This document shows, piece by piece, positions 17,024 through 25,938 of a stretch of 64,000 nt of DNA. Numbering within the stretch: the first letter of the stretch is position 1; every line of letters begins with the position of its first letter. The DNA comes from Streptomyces hyaluromycini (GTDB lineage: Bacteria; Actinomycetota; Actinomycetes; Streptomycetales; Streptomycetaceae). Under the pieces are notes generated by a model that had not been told where the DNA came from, did not search any database, and was given only the letters and a program-made list of their open reading frames with translations. A program made the translations under genes and the position numbers. The DNA lies in assembly GCF_002217755.1 (NCBI RefSeq), contig NZ_BCFL01000033.1, forward strand, positions 62,001-126,000. Direction: 5' to 3'.

Positions 17024-18222
17024 CGCAGGCAGAGGCGACCCCGGTCGCCACGGGCAAGCCCGGCACCGGCGGCGGCCGGGACCGCTACCTCGACCTCCTC
17101 CGCTCCCTGGCCCTGCTCCGCGTGGTGGTCTACCACCTCTTCGGCTGGCCGTGGCTCACCGTCCTCTTCCCCTCCATGGGCGTGATGTTCGCGCTGGCGG
17201 GCTCCCTGATGGCCCGCAGCCTGAACCGCCCGGCACCGAGCGTGATCCGCGCCCGGCTCCGCCGTCTCCTGCCTCCCCTCTGGCTGTTCAGCGCGGTCCT
17301 GCTGACGATGATGCTGACGGCGGGCTGGCACCCGTTGAAGGACCCTGACGTAGGCGGTGGCTGGTCCGGCTGGGCGAAGCTGATCGACTACTTCGTACCG
17401 ATCGGCGCCCCGCCGTACCCCGAACACCTCGGTTCGGCGTCGGGCCTGCTGGACGACACCTGGGCGGAACAGGCGGCGGGCCCGCTCTGGTACCTCCGCG
17501 CGTACCTGTGGTTCGTCCTGCTGTCGCCGTTCCTCCTCCGGGCGTTCCGCAAGGCCCCGCTGCCGACGGTCCTGGCCCCGCCGGCGCTGACGGCTTTGCT
17601 GGCCACGGGATTGGTGAGGATCCCCGGCGAAACGGGCAACGCGGTCACGGACTTCGCGGTGTACGGCGGCTGCTGGATCCTGGGCTTCGCCCACCACGAG
17701 GGCGTACTGGCGCGGGTCCCCCGCTACGCGGCGGTCTCCCTCTCCTGCCTGGTGATGGCGCTGGGCCCGTGGTGGGCGTCGGGCCACCAGGGCCCCGACG
17801 GCTGGGACCTGAACGACATCCCGTTGGCGCAGGCGTGCTGGTCGTTCGGGGCGGTCGTGCTGTTGCTCCAGTACTCCCCGTCCTGGCGGGAGTTGCCGAG
17901 CGGCCTGCGCCGCTGGGACAAACTGATCACCCTCTCCAACAACCGCGCGGTGACCATCTACCTCTGGCACAACATGCTGATCATGGCAACGGTCCCGATC
18001 ATCGACCAGGCGTACAACCTGCCGTTCCTGGAGTCGGACCGGGCGGCGGGGCTCCTCGACTCCACCTACGGCTTCTGGATGTTCGTGGTGGTCTGGCCGC
18101 TGATCGCGGTGGCGGTGGTGGCGTTCGGGTGGGTGGAGGACGTGGCGGCGGGGAGGAGGGCGCGGGTGTGGCCGAACGGACCGGGGAGGCGACGGGGGGT
18201 GTCGCGCCGCCGGGCGCCCTAG
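17020..18222 (+). CDS. Acyltransferase 3 family integral membrane protein
   Basis: Ten-helix type membrane acyltransferase of 400 residues. Typical features are the early RDRYLDLLRSLALLRVVVYH segment holding the catalytic-type histidine, an arginine pair in RARLRRLLPPLWLF, and many Trp-rich hydrophobic helices. The family moves acyl groups (often acetyl or succinyl) onto extracellular sugars. Its start overlaps matB by ATGA, so a role in decorating the MatB polymer is the natural inference. A C-terminal basic tail (RRARVWPNGPGRRRG) is cytoplasmic. It is the last gene of this operon; the next genes run on the other strand. Confidence 0.86.
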   Translation: MTQAEATPVATGKPGTGGGRDRYLDLLRSLALLRVVVYHLFGWPWLTVLFPSMGVMFALAGSLMARSLNRPAPSVIRARLRRLLPPLWLFSAVLLTMMLTAGWHPLKDPDVGGGWSGWAKLIDYFVPIGAPPYPEHLGSASGLLDDTWAEQAAGPLWYLRAYLWFVLLSPFLLRAFRKAPLPTVLAPPALTALLATGLVRIPGETGNAVTDFAVYGGCWILGFAHHEGVLARVPRYAAVSLSCLVMALGPWWASGHQGPDGWDLNDIPLAQACWSFGAVVLLLQYSPSWRELPSGLRRWDKLITLSNNRAVTIYLWHNMLIMATVPIIDQAYNLPFLESDRAAGLLDSTYGFWMFVVVWPLIAVAVVAFGWVEDVAAGRRARVWPNGPGRRRGVSRRRAP

Positions 18223-18282
18223 CGGTCGATGACCGTACCGTCGGGGATGGCTCGGTCGAGCCGGCCTTCCCCCTCTGTGAGG

Positions 18283-19095
18283 TCAGGGCGTGGTGAGGCC
18301 GTCCGAGAAGGGGGCGGTGTCGTGTCCCCACTGGAATGTGTAGCCCCCCTCACCGGCGTCGAAGGCCACCCGCAGTCCGCGGTCCGGCAGACCGAACTGC
18401 TGCCTGAGCCAGCCGTCCATGGCCAGGGCCGCGACTTCCGGCCGGTAGCGGGCGAGCGGGTACGTGAACGACGTGACCCTGACGGTCAGGCCCCCGGGGC
18501 GCAGCGACAGCAGGGCGGCCGCGTGTGCGGCCAGGCCGTGGGCCAGCCAGTGGACGTCCCGCCAGTGCGCTCCCGCGGGCGGGATCAGGCGCACCTGCCG
18601 GCCGATCTGCAGGAAGAAGCCGTCCTCCGTGCCTGGGGACATGCACCCCGCCGTCAGATCGGCGGCGAGCCCGCCGAGCGGGCTGCGGAAGCGGTACGCG
18701 AAGGTGCTGGTCTCCGTCGCACGTCCGTCTCCGGGTACGGCAGCCGCGAGGAGTTGCCGTAGACGCTTCACCTCTTTCACGAGCCGAGGCACGGCCTCCC
18801 GCGCCATAGCGATGAAGGCCGCGTTCTCGTCCCAGCGTTCGTCTGCGCAGTCCACGTAGCGTGGTTCCTGCACCAGGGTCGCCGCGATCAGCTCCCCGTG
18901 GTCGAAGTCGGGCCACCGCTCATGGCGTCCGGTGTCCGCCACCGTGCTGACGGCGCGCAGGTTCATGGCATAGCTGTCGTCCAGGTCCCTGACGAACCAG
19001 GGCCCGGGCGTGGCCATGGCGCACATCTCCTCGATCTCGTCGAGACCGGGTTCCGGTTCGCCGCCCTCCCCAGCCGGCGGATGCTCTTCGCTCAC
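18283..19095 (-). CDS. Unknown protein with phage-like ATPGPW motif
   Basis: The 270 residues match no family I can name. The first part has an ATPGPWFVRDLDD motif and a DENAAFIAMAREAVPRLVKEVKRLRQLL helix, a pattern I associate with small phage and plasmid proteins of the Ead/Ea22 type; the second half is a separate alpha/beta region with several Trp residues (HWRDVHWLAHGLAAHAAALL). It starts at GTG overlapping the stop of the upstream gene (GTGA), so it belongs to the barstar unit. As the third gene after the Rhs toxin it may be an added immunity or accessory gene, but nothing in it proves this. Confidence 0.7.
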   Translation of the reverse strand: MSEEHPPAGEGGEPEPGLDEIEEMCAMATPGPWFVRDLDDSYAMNLRAVSTVADTGRHERWPDFDHGELIAATLVQEPRYVDCADERWDENAAFIAMAREAVPRLVKEVKRLRQLLAAAVPGDGRATETSTFAYRFRSPLGGLAADLTAGCMSPGTEDGFFLQIGRQVRLIPPAGAHWRDVHWLAHGLAAHAAALLSLRPGGLTVRVTSFTYPLARYRPEVAALAMDGWLRQQFGLPDRGLRVAFDAGEGGYTFQWGHDTAPFSDGLTTP

Positions 19096-19664
19096 GATCC
19101 GCCCAGCATCCGGTCCTCGTCGAAGCCCAGCTCGTCCTCGATACCCAGTTCCTCCGCGGCGTGCCAGCGCAGGGGGTCGGGCCAGGCTGCGGGATCTCCG
19201 GTGGCGATGCCGCGCAGGAAGCGGACGGCTTCGGGGGTGCCGATCTCACCCAGCGCCTGTAGGGCCTTGACGCAGAAGGCGAAGTAAGGGCCGTCCGTCG
19301 ACTTCCGTTCCCGCACCAGCGTGGCGACCGGCTCGACTCCCTCCGGGGCCCGCAGCTCTCCGAGCAGGTCGACCAGATCCTCGGTGTTCACGCCCGCGGG
19401 CCGCGTGGCCAGCACCGTCGCCAGGATCGGCCCGAGCCCTTCGGGGTGGACGTGCAGCGCCAGCACCGCGAGCCGTTCGAAGCGCCGCCAGTCCCCCTCG
19501 GCGGACGTGATCCGCAGCCAGTCGAGGACACGCTGCCGCGCCGCAGGCACCGCGACGGCGGACTCCTCGGCCCGCTCGGCGCCCACGTATCCGCCGGTGA
19601 CGAGGGAGTCCACGCGCTCCAGGAGAGCGCGGTCGGCCACCGGCCCAGCCGATTCAGCAGACAT
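19092..19664 (-). CDS. HEAT-repeat-like protein, candidate immunity gene
   Basis: All-helical protein of 190 residues with successive hydrophobic helix pairs (WRRFERLAVLALHVHPEGLGPILATVLA, TEDLVDLLGELRAPEGVEPVATLV, YFAFCVKALQALGEIGTPEAVRFLRGIA) typical of HEAT/armadillo scaffolds. The tail is acidic (ELGIEDELGFDEDRM). The ATG at 19664 has GGTGG ten bases upstream; a longer start at 19739 would overlap barstar and lacks one. It lies 65 bp after the barstar gene on the same strand and overlaps the next gene. Helical-repeat proteins often serve as immunity proteins in such islands; this is inferred from position. Confidence 0.7.
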   Translation of the reverse strand: MSAESAGPVADRALLERVDSLVTGGYVGAERAEESAVAVPAARQRVLDWLRITSAEGDWRRFERLAVLALHVHPEGLGPILATVLATRPAGVNTEDLVDLLGELRAPEGVEPVATLVRERKSTDGPYFAFCVKALQALGEIGTPEAVRFLRGIATGDPAAWPDPLRWHAAEELGIEDELGFDEDRMLGGS

Positions 19665-19729
19665 GTGTGTCGTTCCACCTTCCGCGGTTGTGGCCGAACA
19701 GGGCACGACGGAAGGCCGGCGGAGGGGTG

Positions 19730-20272
19730 TCAGTGCCACTCGTCGGGGTTGAGGGCGACTCCGACGAATCCGTCCTCGACGGTGACGGTCAGGTCGGGTT
19801 GCTCGATACGGGCTGAGATCCGTGCCCGGTCGAACTCGCCGAATTCAAGGACGAAATGTTCGGCGATGGCGGGGCGGTCCAGGGAGTCACCGTCGAGGTC
19901 CACAGCCGAGTTGGCGCGGTCGGCGCCCTGGCAGAGAACCGAGACGAACAACGGGAGGTGTTCCGCCTCCAGCAGGACGTCGGCGTTGCGGATGACCCCC
20001 ACGATCCCCACTCCACCGGTGACCTCCCCGCACAAGTCGTCCAGACAGTCGACCAGTGCGTCCCAGTTCCGTCCGAAGTAGCCCGGGAAGCGCAGGACTT
20101 CCGCGAAGGTGCGGAAGACGCCCTGCGCGGTCATCAGATCGCCGGCGTCGAAGCGGTGGACGATGCCGCCGCTCGCCGTCAGTTCTGACAGCTGCCGCCG
20201 GACCTCCGTCGTACCTTCAGGGACAAGGACGACCCAGGGTTCCGAGGTGTGCGCGAGGTCGAAAGTGGTCAT
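19730..20272 (-). CDS. Barstar-family immunity protein
   Basis: Inhibitor of barnase-type ribonucleases, acting in the cytoplasm. The 180 residues contain the barstar signature FPGYFGRNWDALVDCLDDL (about residues 80-100) with the acidic helix that plugs the nuclease active site, followed by a family-typical strand and helix. A long N-terminal strand region and an acidic C-terminal tail (about 45 residues) extend it beyond the 90-residue barstar. The gene starts eight bases after the Rhs-barnase stop, and its ribosome site GGTGA contains that stop codon, so toxin and antidote are translationally coupled. This is a secure cognate pair. Confidence 0.92.
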   Translation of the reverse strand: MTTFDLAHTSEPWVVLVPEGTTEVRRQLSELTASGGIVHRFDAGDLMTAQGVFRTFAEVLRFPGYFGRNWDALVDCLDDLCGEVTGGVGIVGVIRNADVLLEAEHLPLFVSVLCQGADRANSAVDLDGDSLDRPAIAEHFVLEFGEFDRARISARIEQPDLTVTVEDGFVGVALNPDEWH

Positions 20273-20279
20273 TCCTGGA

Positions 20280-23200
20280 TCACCCTGTGAATTCGCCGAC
20301 GTAGTAGAAAGTGCCGTAGTGGTCCGGCGTGTAATAAGCGGGTCCGGGGCCGTCCTTCGGGGTCAGCAGGCGTTCGGGGCCTCTGATCTCCTTGCCGCAC
20401 CCTGGGGCGCTGCACTGGGGGAGGTCGACCTTCGCGTTGACGTCCCATTCCTTGTATTTGCCGCCCGGCAGAGCGGACAGGTTGTTACCCCAGTTCGCGT
20501 TGCCATGGTAGCCGTCGACCTTTCCGATTCCTCCGGGGCGGGCGTTGACCTTGTCCAGCATGTCCGCCGCCTTCTGCGGCGCGGGACCGGGAAGGATGCC
20601 GAGGCCACCAGGACTGCCGGTGTCGCCGCCGTGCAGATGGCACAGGGGTGCGAGGCCCAGCGGGTCGGACCAGGTGTGCGGGTTGTGGACGTAGGCGACG
20701 GGGTTCGGCGCGGGGAGAAGACCGAGCGGGTCGGGGCTGGTGTAACGGGCGGTCTCGGGGTCGTAGTGCCGGTGGTGGTTGTAGTGGAGACCGGTCTCCG
20801 GGTCGTGGTACTGGCCGGGGAAGCGCAGCGGGGTGTACGCGGTTGCGTCCTGGTTCCAGGCGGTGGTTCCCCACAGAGTGCTCCGGGTGTGCCAGTGGAT
20901 CTCCCCGTCCGGTGAGATCAGCTCGGTCGGGGTGCCGACGACATCGGTGACGATGGCGAAGAAACGCTCGTCGATGGTGTCCTGGGGCGCGGTGGCCGCC
21001 CAGACTCGTTCGCTCTGGCTGAGCGGGGTGAGCCCGTCGTGGTTCCAGGTCAGGGTGGTGTGTACGTCCGTGTGGCGCTGCTCGGTGGTCTGTTCGCAGA
21101 GCGTGTTGCCGTCCCAGGTGAAGACGGTCCGCTCCAGGACGGTCTCCCCGTCGGCATCCAGGCGGAGTTTCGCGGTTCTTCTGCCCAGGGGGTCGTAGGT
21201 GTAGTGCCAACGGCTGCCGTCGGGTGTGGTGACGGCGGTGAGCAGGTCCTCGGCACTCCACTCGTACCGCCAGACGTCGGGCTTGCGGGAGAGCCGGGTC
21301 TTACGGCGCACGACCACCCGTCCCTGGGCGTCGTACTCGTAGTGGACACCGCCGGCCCGGGTCAGCCGGGTTCCCGCGTACTCCCGCGACCCGGTGGCCT
21401 CATGGCCCGGGTGGCTCGCGGGCCACTCGGCCTCCGTCTGGTTGCCGGCCGAGTCGTAGCCGTAGCGTTCGCTCCAGCCTGTCGCGTGGACCGCCGTGAC
21501 GCGTCCCTGGGCGTCGAGGTCGAAGCGCCGACCGCCGGTGCGGGCATCGTGGACGCCCGTGAGGTAACCGTCCGCGCGGTAGGCGTAGGACCGCTCCGTG
21601 ACCCGCCGGTCTCCAGCGGCGGTGCCGTGCTGATGCACCAGGCGGTCGAGACTGTCGTAGGCACGGGTGAGGATGAGCGCGCCGTCGAAGTGCCGGTCGG
21701 TCTCGCGGTCCGCCGCGTCGCGTACGAAGTCGACGGTGTGCCCGTGGGCCGCCAGCCGCACGGTGCGCCCGGCGACGTCATACGCCCAGTCGCTGTGCGC
21801 ACCCGATGGAGTGGTGCGCAGGGTGCGGTTGCCCGCGGCGTCGTAGCCGAAGCCGATGGTCCGGCCGTCCACGGTCTCCCGGACCCGGCGGCCGGCCGCG
21901 TCGAGTTCTACGCGCAGTGTGCTGTCCGGCCCGATGGCCTCGGTCAGTGAGCCGTTCGCCGTGTACGCGAAGACGGTGGTCGCGCCGTCCACGTCCTTCG
22001 ACGTGATCTGCCCGAGCGCGTCCCGCCGGTAACGGATGCTCTGACCCAACGCGTTGGTCCTGCTGGTCATGCGGCCGGCCGCGTCATAGGTGTAGCGCGT
22101 GGTGCGGCCGTCGAAATCGGACTCGGTGAGGAGCCGCCCGGCGGCGTCGTAGGTGTAGTGCCAGACCAGCCCCTGCGGGTTGGTCACCTGCGTGAGACGG
22201 AGGTCGGCGTCGTGCGCGAAGACAAGACGTTCACCTCCCGGGCCGGTACGGGCGCTGAGTCGGTCGAAGTGCGTGTACTCGAAGGTGCTCGCCTGGCCGG
22301 CGGCGTCGACATGGCGGACACAGTTGCCCTCGCCGTCGTACTCCCAGCTCTCGTGGGAGCCGTCGGGGCCGGTACGGCGGACGGGCAGGCCCTCGACATT
22401 CCGTGCCAGGCGGGTCTCGTGGCCGAGCGGGTCCGTCACCGCCACGGTCAGCCCGAAGGCGTCGTATGCGTACCGGGTCGTGTTGCCGAGACCGTCCGTC
22501 ACCGTCAGCGGGAGGCCGGCCGCGTTGTTCGTGTACGTGGAGATCCGGCCGGCCGCGTCCAGGGCCTCGACCAGGCCGCCGTCCCGGGCGCGGCGGAAAC
22601 GCGTGGTCGAGCCCGTGGGATCGGTGACGGCGGTGACGTTACCTCGCTCGTCGTTGCTGTACAGCCAGGTGGAGCCGTCGGGCATGGCCAGTGTCGTGGG
22701 GCGGTGCAACTCGTCGTAGGCGATCCGGACGACCGAACCGTCCGGCCGGGTCACCTCGATCGGCTGCCCCGCCTGGTTGTTCGCGAAGAACGTGCGGTGC
22801 CCGAGCGGATCCGTCGTCTCGATGACGTGCTGGTGGGCGTCATAGGCGGTGGTGACCGTGCCGCCCAGCGGATCCGTCTCGGCGACGACCAGGCAGCGGT
22901 CGTCGACGACGAAACGGGAGAAGGCGCCCGCCGCCGTGGTGACGGTGGTGACTCGGCAGTCGGGCCAGGCGGGGTCGACGCCGTCGTAGGAGAGGCGGAT
23001 CGAGATGTGGCCGGCCTCGCCGCCCTCGCTGAGGCAGCGGTCGCGCTCGTCGTAGGTGTAGTGGTATCGGCTGTGGTTGGTGTCTTCCCAGGAGGCAACG
23101 CGCAGTCGGTCGTCGTAGGTGAAGCGCAGTGGCAGGCCGGAGGAGTTGATGGTCTCGGTGAGGTTGCCGTCGGTGTAGGCGTATCGCTTGACGACGACGT

Positions 23201-24839
23201 CGGCGCCGTCGACGGCGGCGCTGGCCAGGGCAAGGGCGGTGATCCGGCCTTCGTCCACGGTCAGTTTGAGGTGGTAGCCGCCGGAGTGGCGGATGGCCAG
23301 GGGGGTGCCGTGCTCGTCGTGATCGAAGTCGATGGTGTGCAGGTTGCGGTCGGTGATGCGGGTGAGCAGGGCGGTGCCGTCGGCGGCGGGGCGGGCGAAG
23401 TGGCGGGTGTGGCCGGTGAGGGGGTCGGTGATGCGGTAGCCGCCGTCGTCATGGCGGGTGAGGGGCCGGCGGGGGCCGGCCTCCGGCATAACCGGGGAGT
23501 GAGGTGCGGTGGGGTGCGGGTAGGCGAGCAGCAGGCCGTCCTCGGTGACATGGACGACGCCCTGATCGTCCACTTCCAGGCGCTCGTCGAGCGTCGAGGC
23601 CCAACTCGGGCCGAACCACCAGCCGCAGCGGTAGTCGGAGGCGACCCGGCGGGCGAAGGCCAGGGGGAGCAGGCCGGGCAGCTCGATGTCGGTCTGCGCG
23701 AGGTACATCGCGCCGGTGGCCATGTCGACGGGGTCGCTGCCTTTGGAACGCACGACGCTCTTGAGCCGGTTGAAGGCCCCTTCGGCGCCCTCGGCCAGCA
23801 TGCCCCGTGCATTCTTCCCCAGCCCCCGCATGGCCAGGCTCATGGCCTTCATGCCGCCGCGGAGGTTCTTCATCTCCTTGAGGCCCTTGGCGAGTTTGCC
23901 GAGGCTGGTGATGCCCTTGCCGCCGGGTATGCAGTCCAGGGCCGCGAACGCCACATCCCACAGCGACGCCTGCCCCTTGGAGTACTTGTAGAGCGTGTCC
24001 GCGAGCACCACGAGGGCCGCCACCAGCACGATCGCGCCGAGGATCGGCCCGCCGATGATCATCGCGATGATCCCGACGACCGCGACGACGACCTTGCAGA
24101 CGGTGACGATGGTGTCCCAGTTGTCCTCGAACCAGTGACCGACGTCCTGCCACCAGTGCCGGTTCGGAATCCCCGCGTCGGAGGCCTCGTCGATCTTCCG
24201 CTTCGCCTCACCCGCCGCGTCGTCCCGCATCTTGCGGGCGTCCTCGGCCATCTTCTTCGCCGCATCGAGGGCGCTCTGCGCGCTGGTGACGTCCGACTGC
24301 GCCTTGCTGTGCGCGGACTTGGCGCTCTGCACGTCCCGGGTGGCGGCCCGCACCTTGCCCTCGTCCGGCTTGTCGGCGCTGGACTTGCTGCCGGTGGGAT
24401 CGTCCTTGTACTTGTCCGCTTCCTTCGTCGCCCGCGTCACCCACGAATCGGCCGAGGAGAGCCGGGACTTGGCGGAGGAGAGATCAGCCTGCGCCTCCTT
24501 CGCCTTGGCCAGGGCCTTGTCGGCCAGCGCCTGCGCCCGCTCCAGCTTCGGCCAGTAGTCGGCGAGGGCGTCGCCGCACATCTCGTACGACTTCTTCAGC
24601 TTCTTCAGGTTCTTCGGAACGTCCTTGAACTGCTCCTTGAACACCTCCGCCGACTTGCCCGCCCACTGCAGGAGCGTGTCCTCACCGGCCATGCCCTTGA
24701 CCAGACGCAGGGCGTCGGAGACGTCGTCGGCGAAGTCGTGCAGCTGCGTGGCCAGGGTGCGGACGCGCTGCGGGTCGCCAGGGGTCGGGTCCCTGTCGAG
24801 GTCGAGTGGATGCCAGTCCGCCGGTCGGTACCCCGCCAT
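20280..24839 (-). CDS. Type VII-secretion/Rhs polymorphic toxin with barnase-type ribonuclease tip
   Basis: Predicted exported toxin of 1519 residues. The N-terminal module (DWHPLDLDRDPTPGDPQRV, WAGKSAEVFKEQF) matches putative type VII secretion signal proteins and is shared with the gene at 27324. Then come a coiled coil (about 95-215), hydrophobic helices (about 245-290), a DUF6531-like start (DPVDMATGAM) and some 900 residues of Rhs/YD repeats ending in RYTSPDPLGL, which should form a sealed shell. The last ~120 residues are a ribonuclease N1/T1-barnase domain with the three catalytic residues visible: Glu in YKEWDV, Arg in GPERLL, His in PDHYGTF. ATG 24839 (MAGYRPADW) is preferred to 24887. 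Barstar follows immediately. The protein should be harmless to its producer and should cleave RNA in a recipient cell. Confidence 0.93.
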   Translation of the reverse strand: MAGYRPADWHPLDLDRDPTPGDPQRVRTLATQLHDFADDVSDALRLVKGMAGEDTLLQWAGKSAEVFKEQFKDVPKNLKKLKKSYEMCGDALADYWPKLERAQALADKALAKAKEAQADLSSAKSRLSSADSWVTRATKEADKYKDDPTGSKSSADKPDEGKVRAATRDVQSAKSAHSKAQSDVTSAQSALDAAKKMAEDARKMRDDAAGEAKRKIDEASDAGIPNRHWWQDVGHWFEDNWDTIVTVCKVVVAVVGIIAMIIGGPILGAIVLVAALVVLADTLYKYSKGQASLWDVAFAALDCIPGGKGITSLGKLAKGLKEMKNLRGGMKAMSLAMRGLGKNARGMLAEGAEGAFNRLKSVVRSKGSDPVDMATGAMYLAQTDIELPGLLPLAFARRVASDYRCGWWFGPSWASTLDERLEVDDQGVVHVTEDGLLLAYPHPTAPHSPVMPEAGPRRPLTRHDDGGYRITDPLTGHTRHFARPAADGTALLTRITDRNLHTIDFDHDEHGTPLAIRHSGGYHLKLTVDEGRITALALASAAVDGADVVVKRYAYTDGNLTETINSSGLPLRFTYDDRLRVASWEDTNHSRYHYTYDERDRCLSEGGEAGHISIRLSYDGVDPAWPDCRVTTVTTAAGAFSRFVVDDRCLVVAETDPLGGTVTTAYDAHQHVIETTDPLGHRTFFANNQAGQPIEVTRPDGSVVRIAYDELHRPTTLAMPDGSTWLYSNDERGNVTAVTDPTGSTTRFRRARDGGLVEALDAAGRISTYTNNAAGLPLTVTDGLGNTTRYAYDAFGLTVAVTDPLGHETRLARNVEGLPVRRTGPDGSHESWEYDGEGNCVRHVDAAGQASTFEYTHFDRLSARTGPGGERLVFAHDADLRLTQVTNPQGLVWHYTYDAAGRLLTESDFDGRTTRYTYDAAGRMTSRTNALGQSIRYRRDALGQITSKDVDGATTVFAYTANGSLTEAIGPDSTLRVELDAAGRRVRETVDGRTIGFGYDAAGNRTLRTTPSGAHSDWAYDVAGRTVRLAAHGHTVDFVRDAADRETDRHFDGALILTRAYDSLDRLVHQHGTAAGDRRVTERSYAYRADGYLTGVHDARTGGRRFDLDAQGRVTAVHATGWSERYGYDSAGNQTEAEWPASHPGHEATGSREYAGTRLTRAGGVHYEYDAQGRVVVRRKTRLSRKPDVWRYEWSAEDLLTAVTTPDGSRWHYTYDPLGRRTAKLRLDADGETVLERTVFTWDGNTLCEQTTEQRHTDVHTTLTWNHDGLTPLSQSERVWAATAPQDTIDERFFAIVTDVVGTPTELISPDGEIHWHTRSTLWGTTAWNQDATAYTPLRFPGQYHDPETGLHYNHHRHYDPETARYTSPDPLGLLPAPNPVAYVHNPHTWSDPLGLAPLCHLHGGDTGSPGGLGILPGPAPQKAADMLDKVNARPGGIGKVDGYHGNANWGNNLSALPGGKYKEWDVNAKVDLPQCSAPGCGKEIRGPERLLTPKDGPGPAYYTPDHYGTFYYVGEFTG

Positions 24840-25272
24840 GTCCCGCAACCCCCGTCGCGTACGCCCCGTCAACAAACCTGTGCACACGTGAAGCTACAGG
24901 TCCCGCGAGTTCGAAGTGAAGGCCGGTCCGTGACCGGTCGGCGGGAGCCATCGGTGTCTTCAGAGTGTGTGTTGGTACATCGAGGCAGATTTCGTTCGGG
25001 CTTGGGCAGGTGCCTCGGCCGAGCACGTGGATCATTCCGCCTCTGGGCGGTCTGACCCTGCCAACAGCCCTTTGCGGAGGCCAAGTGAGGGTCGCGGCGA
25101 TGTCACGGGACGGCACCAAAGCCGAGGTAGGGGTGGCGAGTTGCCCGACTATAGTACGCCATGCATGTTTCGTGCGGCTGGGGCGCAGCAAATCGCTCTG
25201 GTGCATTCCGGATGGACCCCGATACCGTATTCGCTGCTTCGCAGACCCCAACCGCCCCACCAGGAGCCCACC
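24840..25272. other. Divergent intergenic region between the two type VII clusters
   Basis: It separates the minus-strand Rhs unit from the plus-strand lipoprotein operon. Besides the minus-strand promoter it holds a TATAGT -10 element at 25150-25155 facing the lipoprotein gene, without a convincing -35 hexamer. The base composition is less GC-rich than the flanking core genes. No open frame with believable codon use was found. Confidence 0.5.
24891..24920 (-). promoter_or_regulatory. Predicted promoter of the Rhs toxin unit
   Basis: Read on the minus strand: TTCACT (24920-24915), an 18-bp spacer and TAGCTT (24896-24891), about 45-50 bases before the start codon. Confidence 0.4.
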
Positions 25273-25938
25273 GTGACCCGCCGTTCCCGCCTGCTCACGA
25301 CAGCCACCGCCGGTGTGGCGGCCGCACTGCTGCTTGCCGGGTGTGGTGGAGGTGACGGAGGCAGCTCCAAGTCGAACGACAAGATCGCGGGTGCGGACAC
25401 GGGGGCTTCGGCTTCGGCTTCGCCGAGTGCTTCGGCTACGTCGGCTGACACCGCGGGGCGTCCTAAGATCACCTTCCCTTCCGACGCCAAGAACGTTTTC
25501 GAGGACGCGAAGACGGGAGATGCCACCAAGGACGCGGTCCTGGCTGACAGCGCTCTCGGTGTCAATTCCGTGGATGAGGCGATTTTCAAGGGGAGCACGG
25601 GCACCAAGGCGCTGGGTTTTTATCACAGCGGAAAGGCTCTGGAGTCGTCGATCACCTATGTGCAGGGCTTCATCGATGACAGCGACACATGGATCGGGGA
25701 GATTCGGTTCTTCGACCGCAAGGTGACCCTTTCCGGAGCGAAACAGGCCTATGTCACCTATTGCTCCGATGAGAGCAAGGCCTTCGTCAAGAACAAGAAG
25801 ACCAAGAAGGTCGACCGGAACTCGGCGACTTCGAACTCTTATGTGCTCTACCACACCGTGCTCACCAAGAATGCAGACGGTGTCTGGCAGACCACTGACA
25901 TCGTTTCAAACAGGGGGGACAAGGCGTGCCAGCCATAA
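25273..25938 (+). CDS. Secreted lipoprotein of the type VII-associated operon
   Basis: A 221-residue lipoprotein. The N-terminus has basic residues, a hydrophobic core (LLTTATAGVAAALLLAG) and a lipobox ending at the Cys of LAGCGGG; a Gly/Ser/Ala linker follows, then a mature domain (ALGFYHSGKALESSITYVQGF, WIGEIRFFDRKVTLSGAKQAYVTYC, VLYHTVLTKNADGVWQTTDIVSNRG). I know this type from Streptomyces loci next to type VII substrates, where its job is unknown. GTG 25273 has AGGAG six bases before it. It overlaps the next gene by 13 bases, so it is the first gene of a tightly coupled operon. Confidence 0.85.
   Translation: MTRRSRLLTTATAGVAAALLLAGCGGGDGGSSKSNDKIAGADTGASASASPSASATSADTAGRPKITFPSDAKNVFEDAKTGDATKDAVLADSALGVNSVDEAIFKGSTGTKALGFYHSGKALESSITYVQGFIDDSDTWIGEIRFFDRKVTLSGAKQAYVTYCSDESKAFVKNKKTKKVDRNSATSNSYVLYHTVLTKNADGVWQTTDIVSNRGDKACQP

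Noticed and set aside
22158..25055. Long plus-strand frame over the Rhs gene
   Set aside because: A shadow of the Rhs repeats: Val/Gly/Arg-biased, no ribosome site, no domain.
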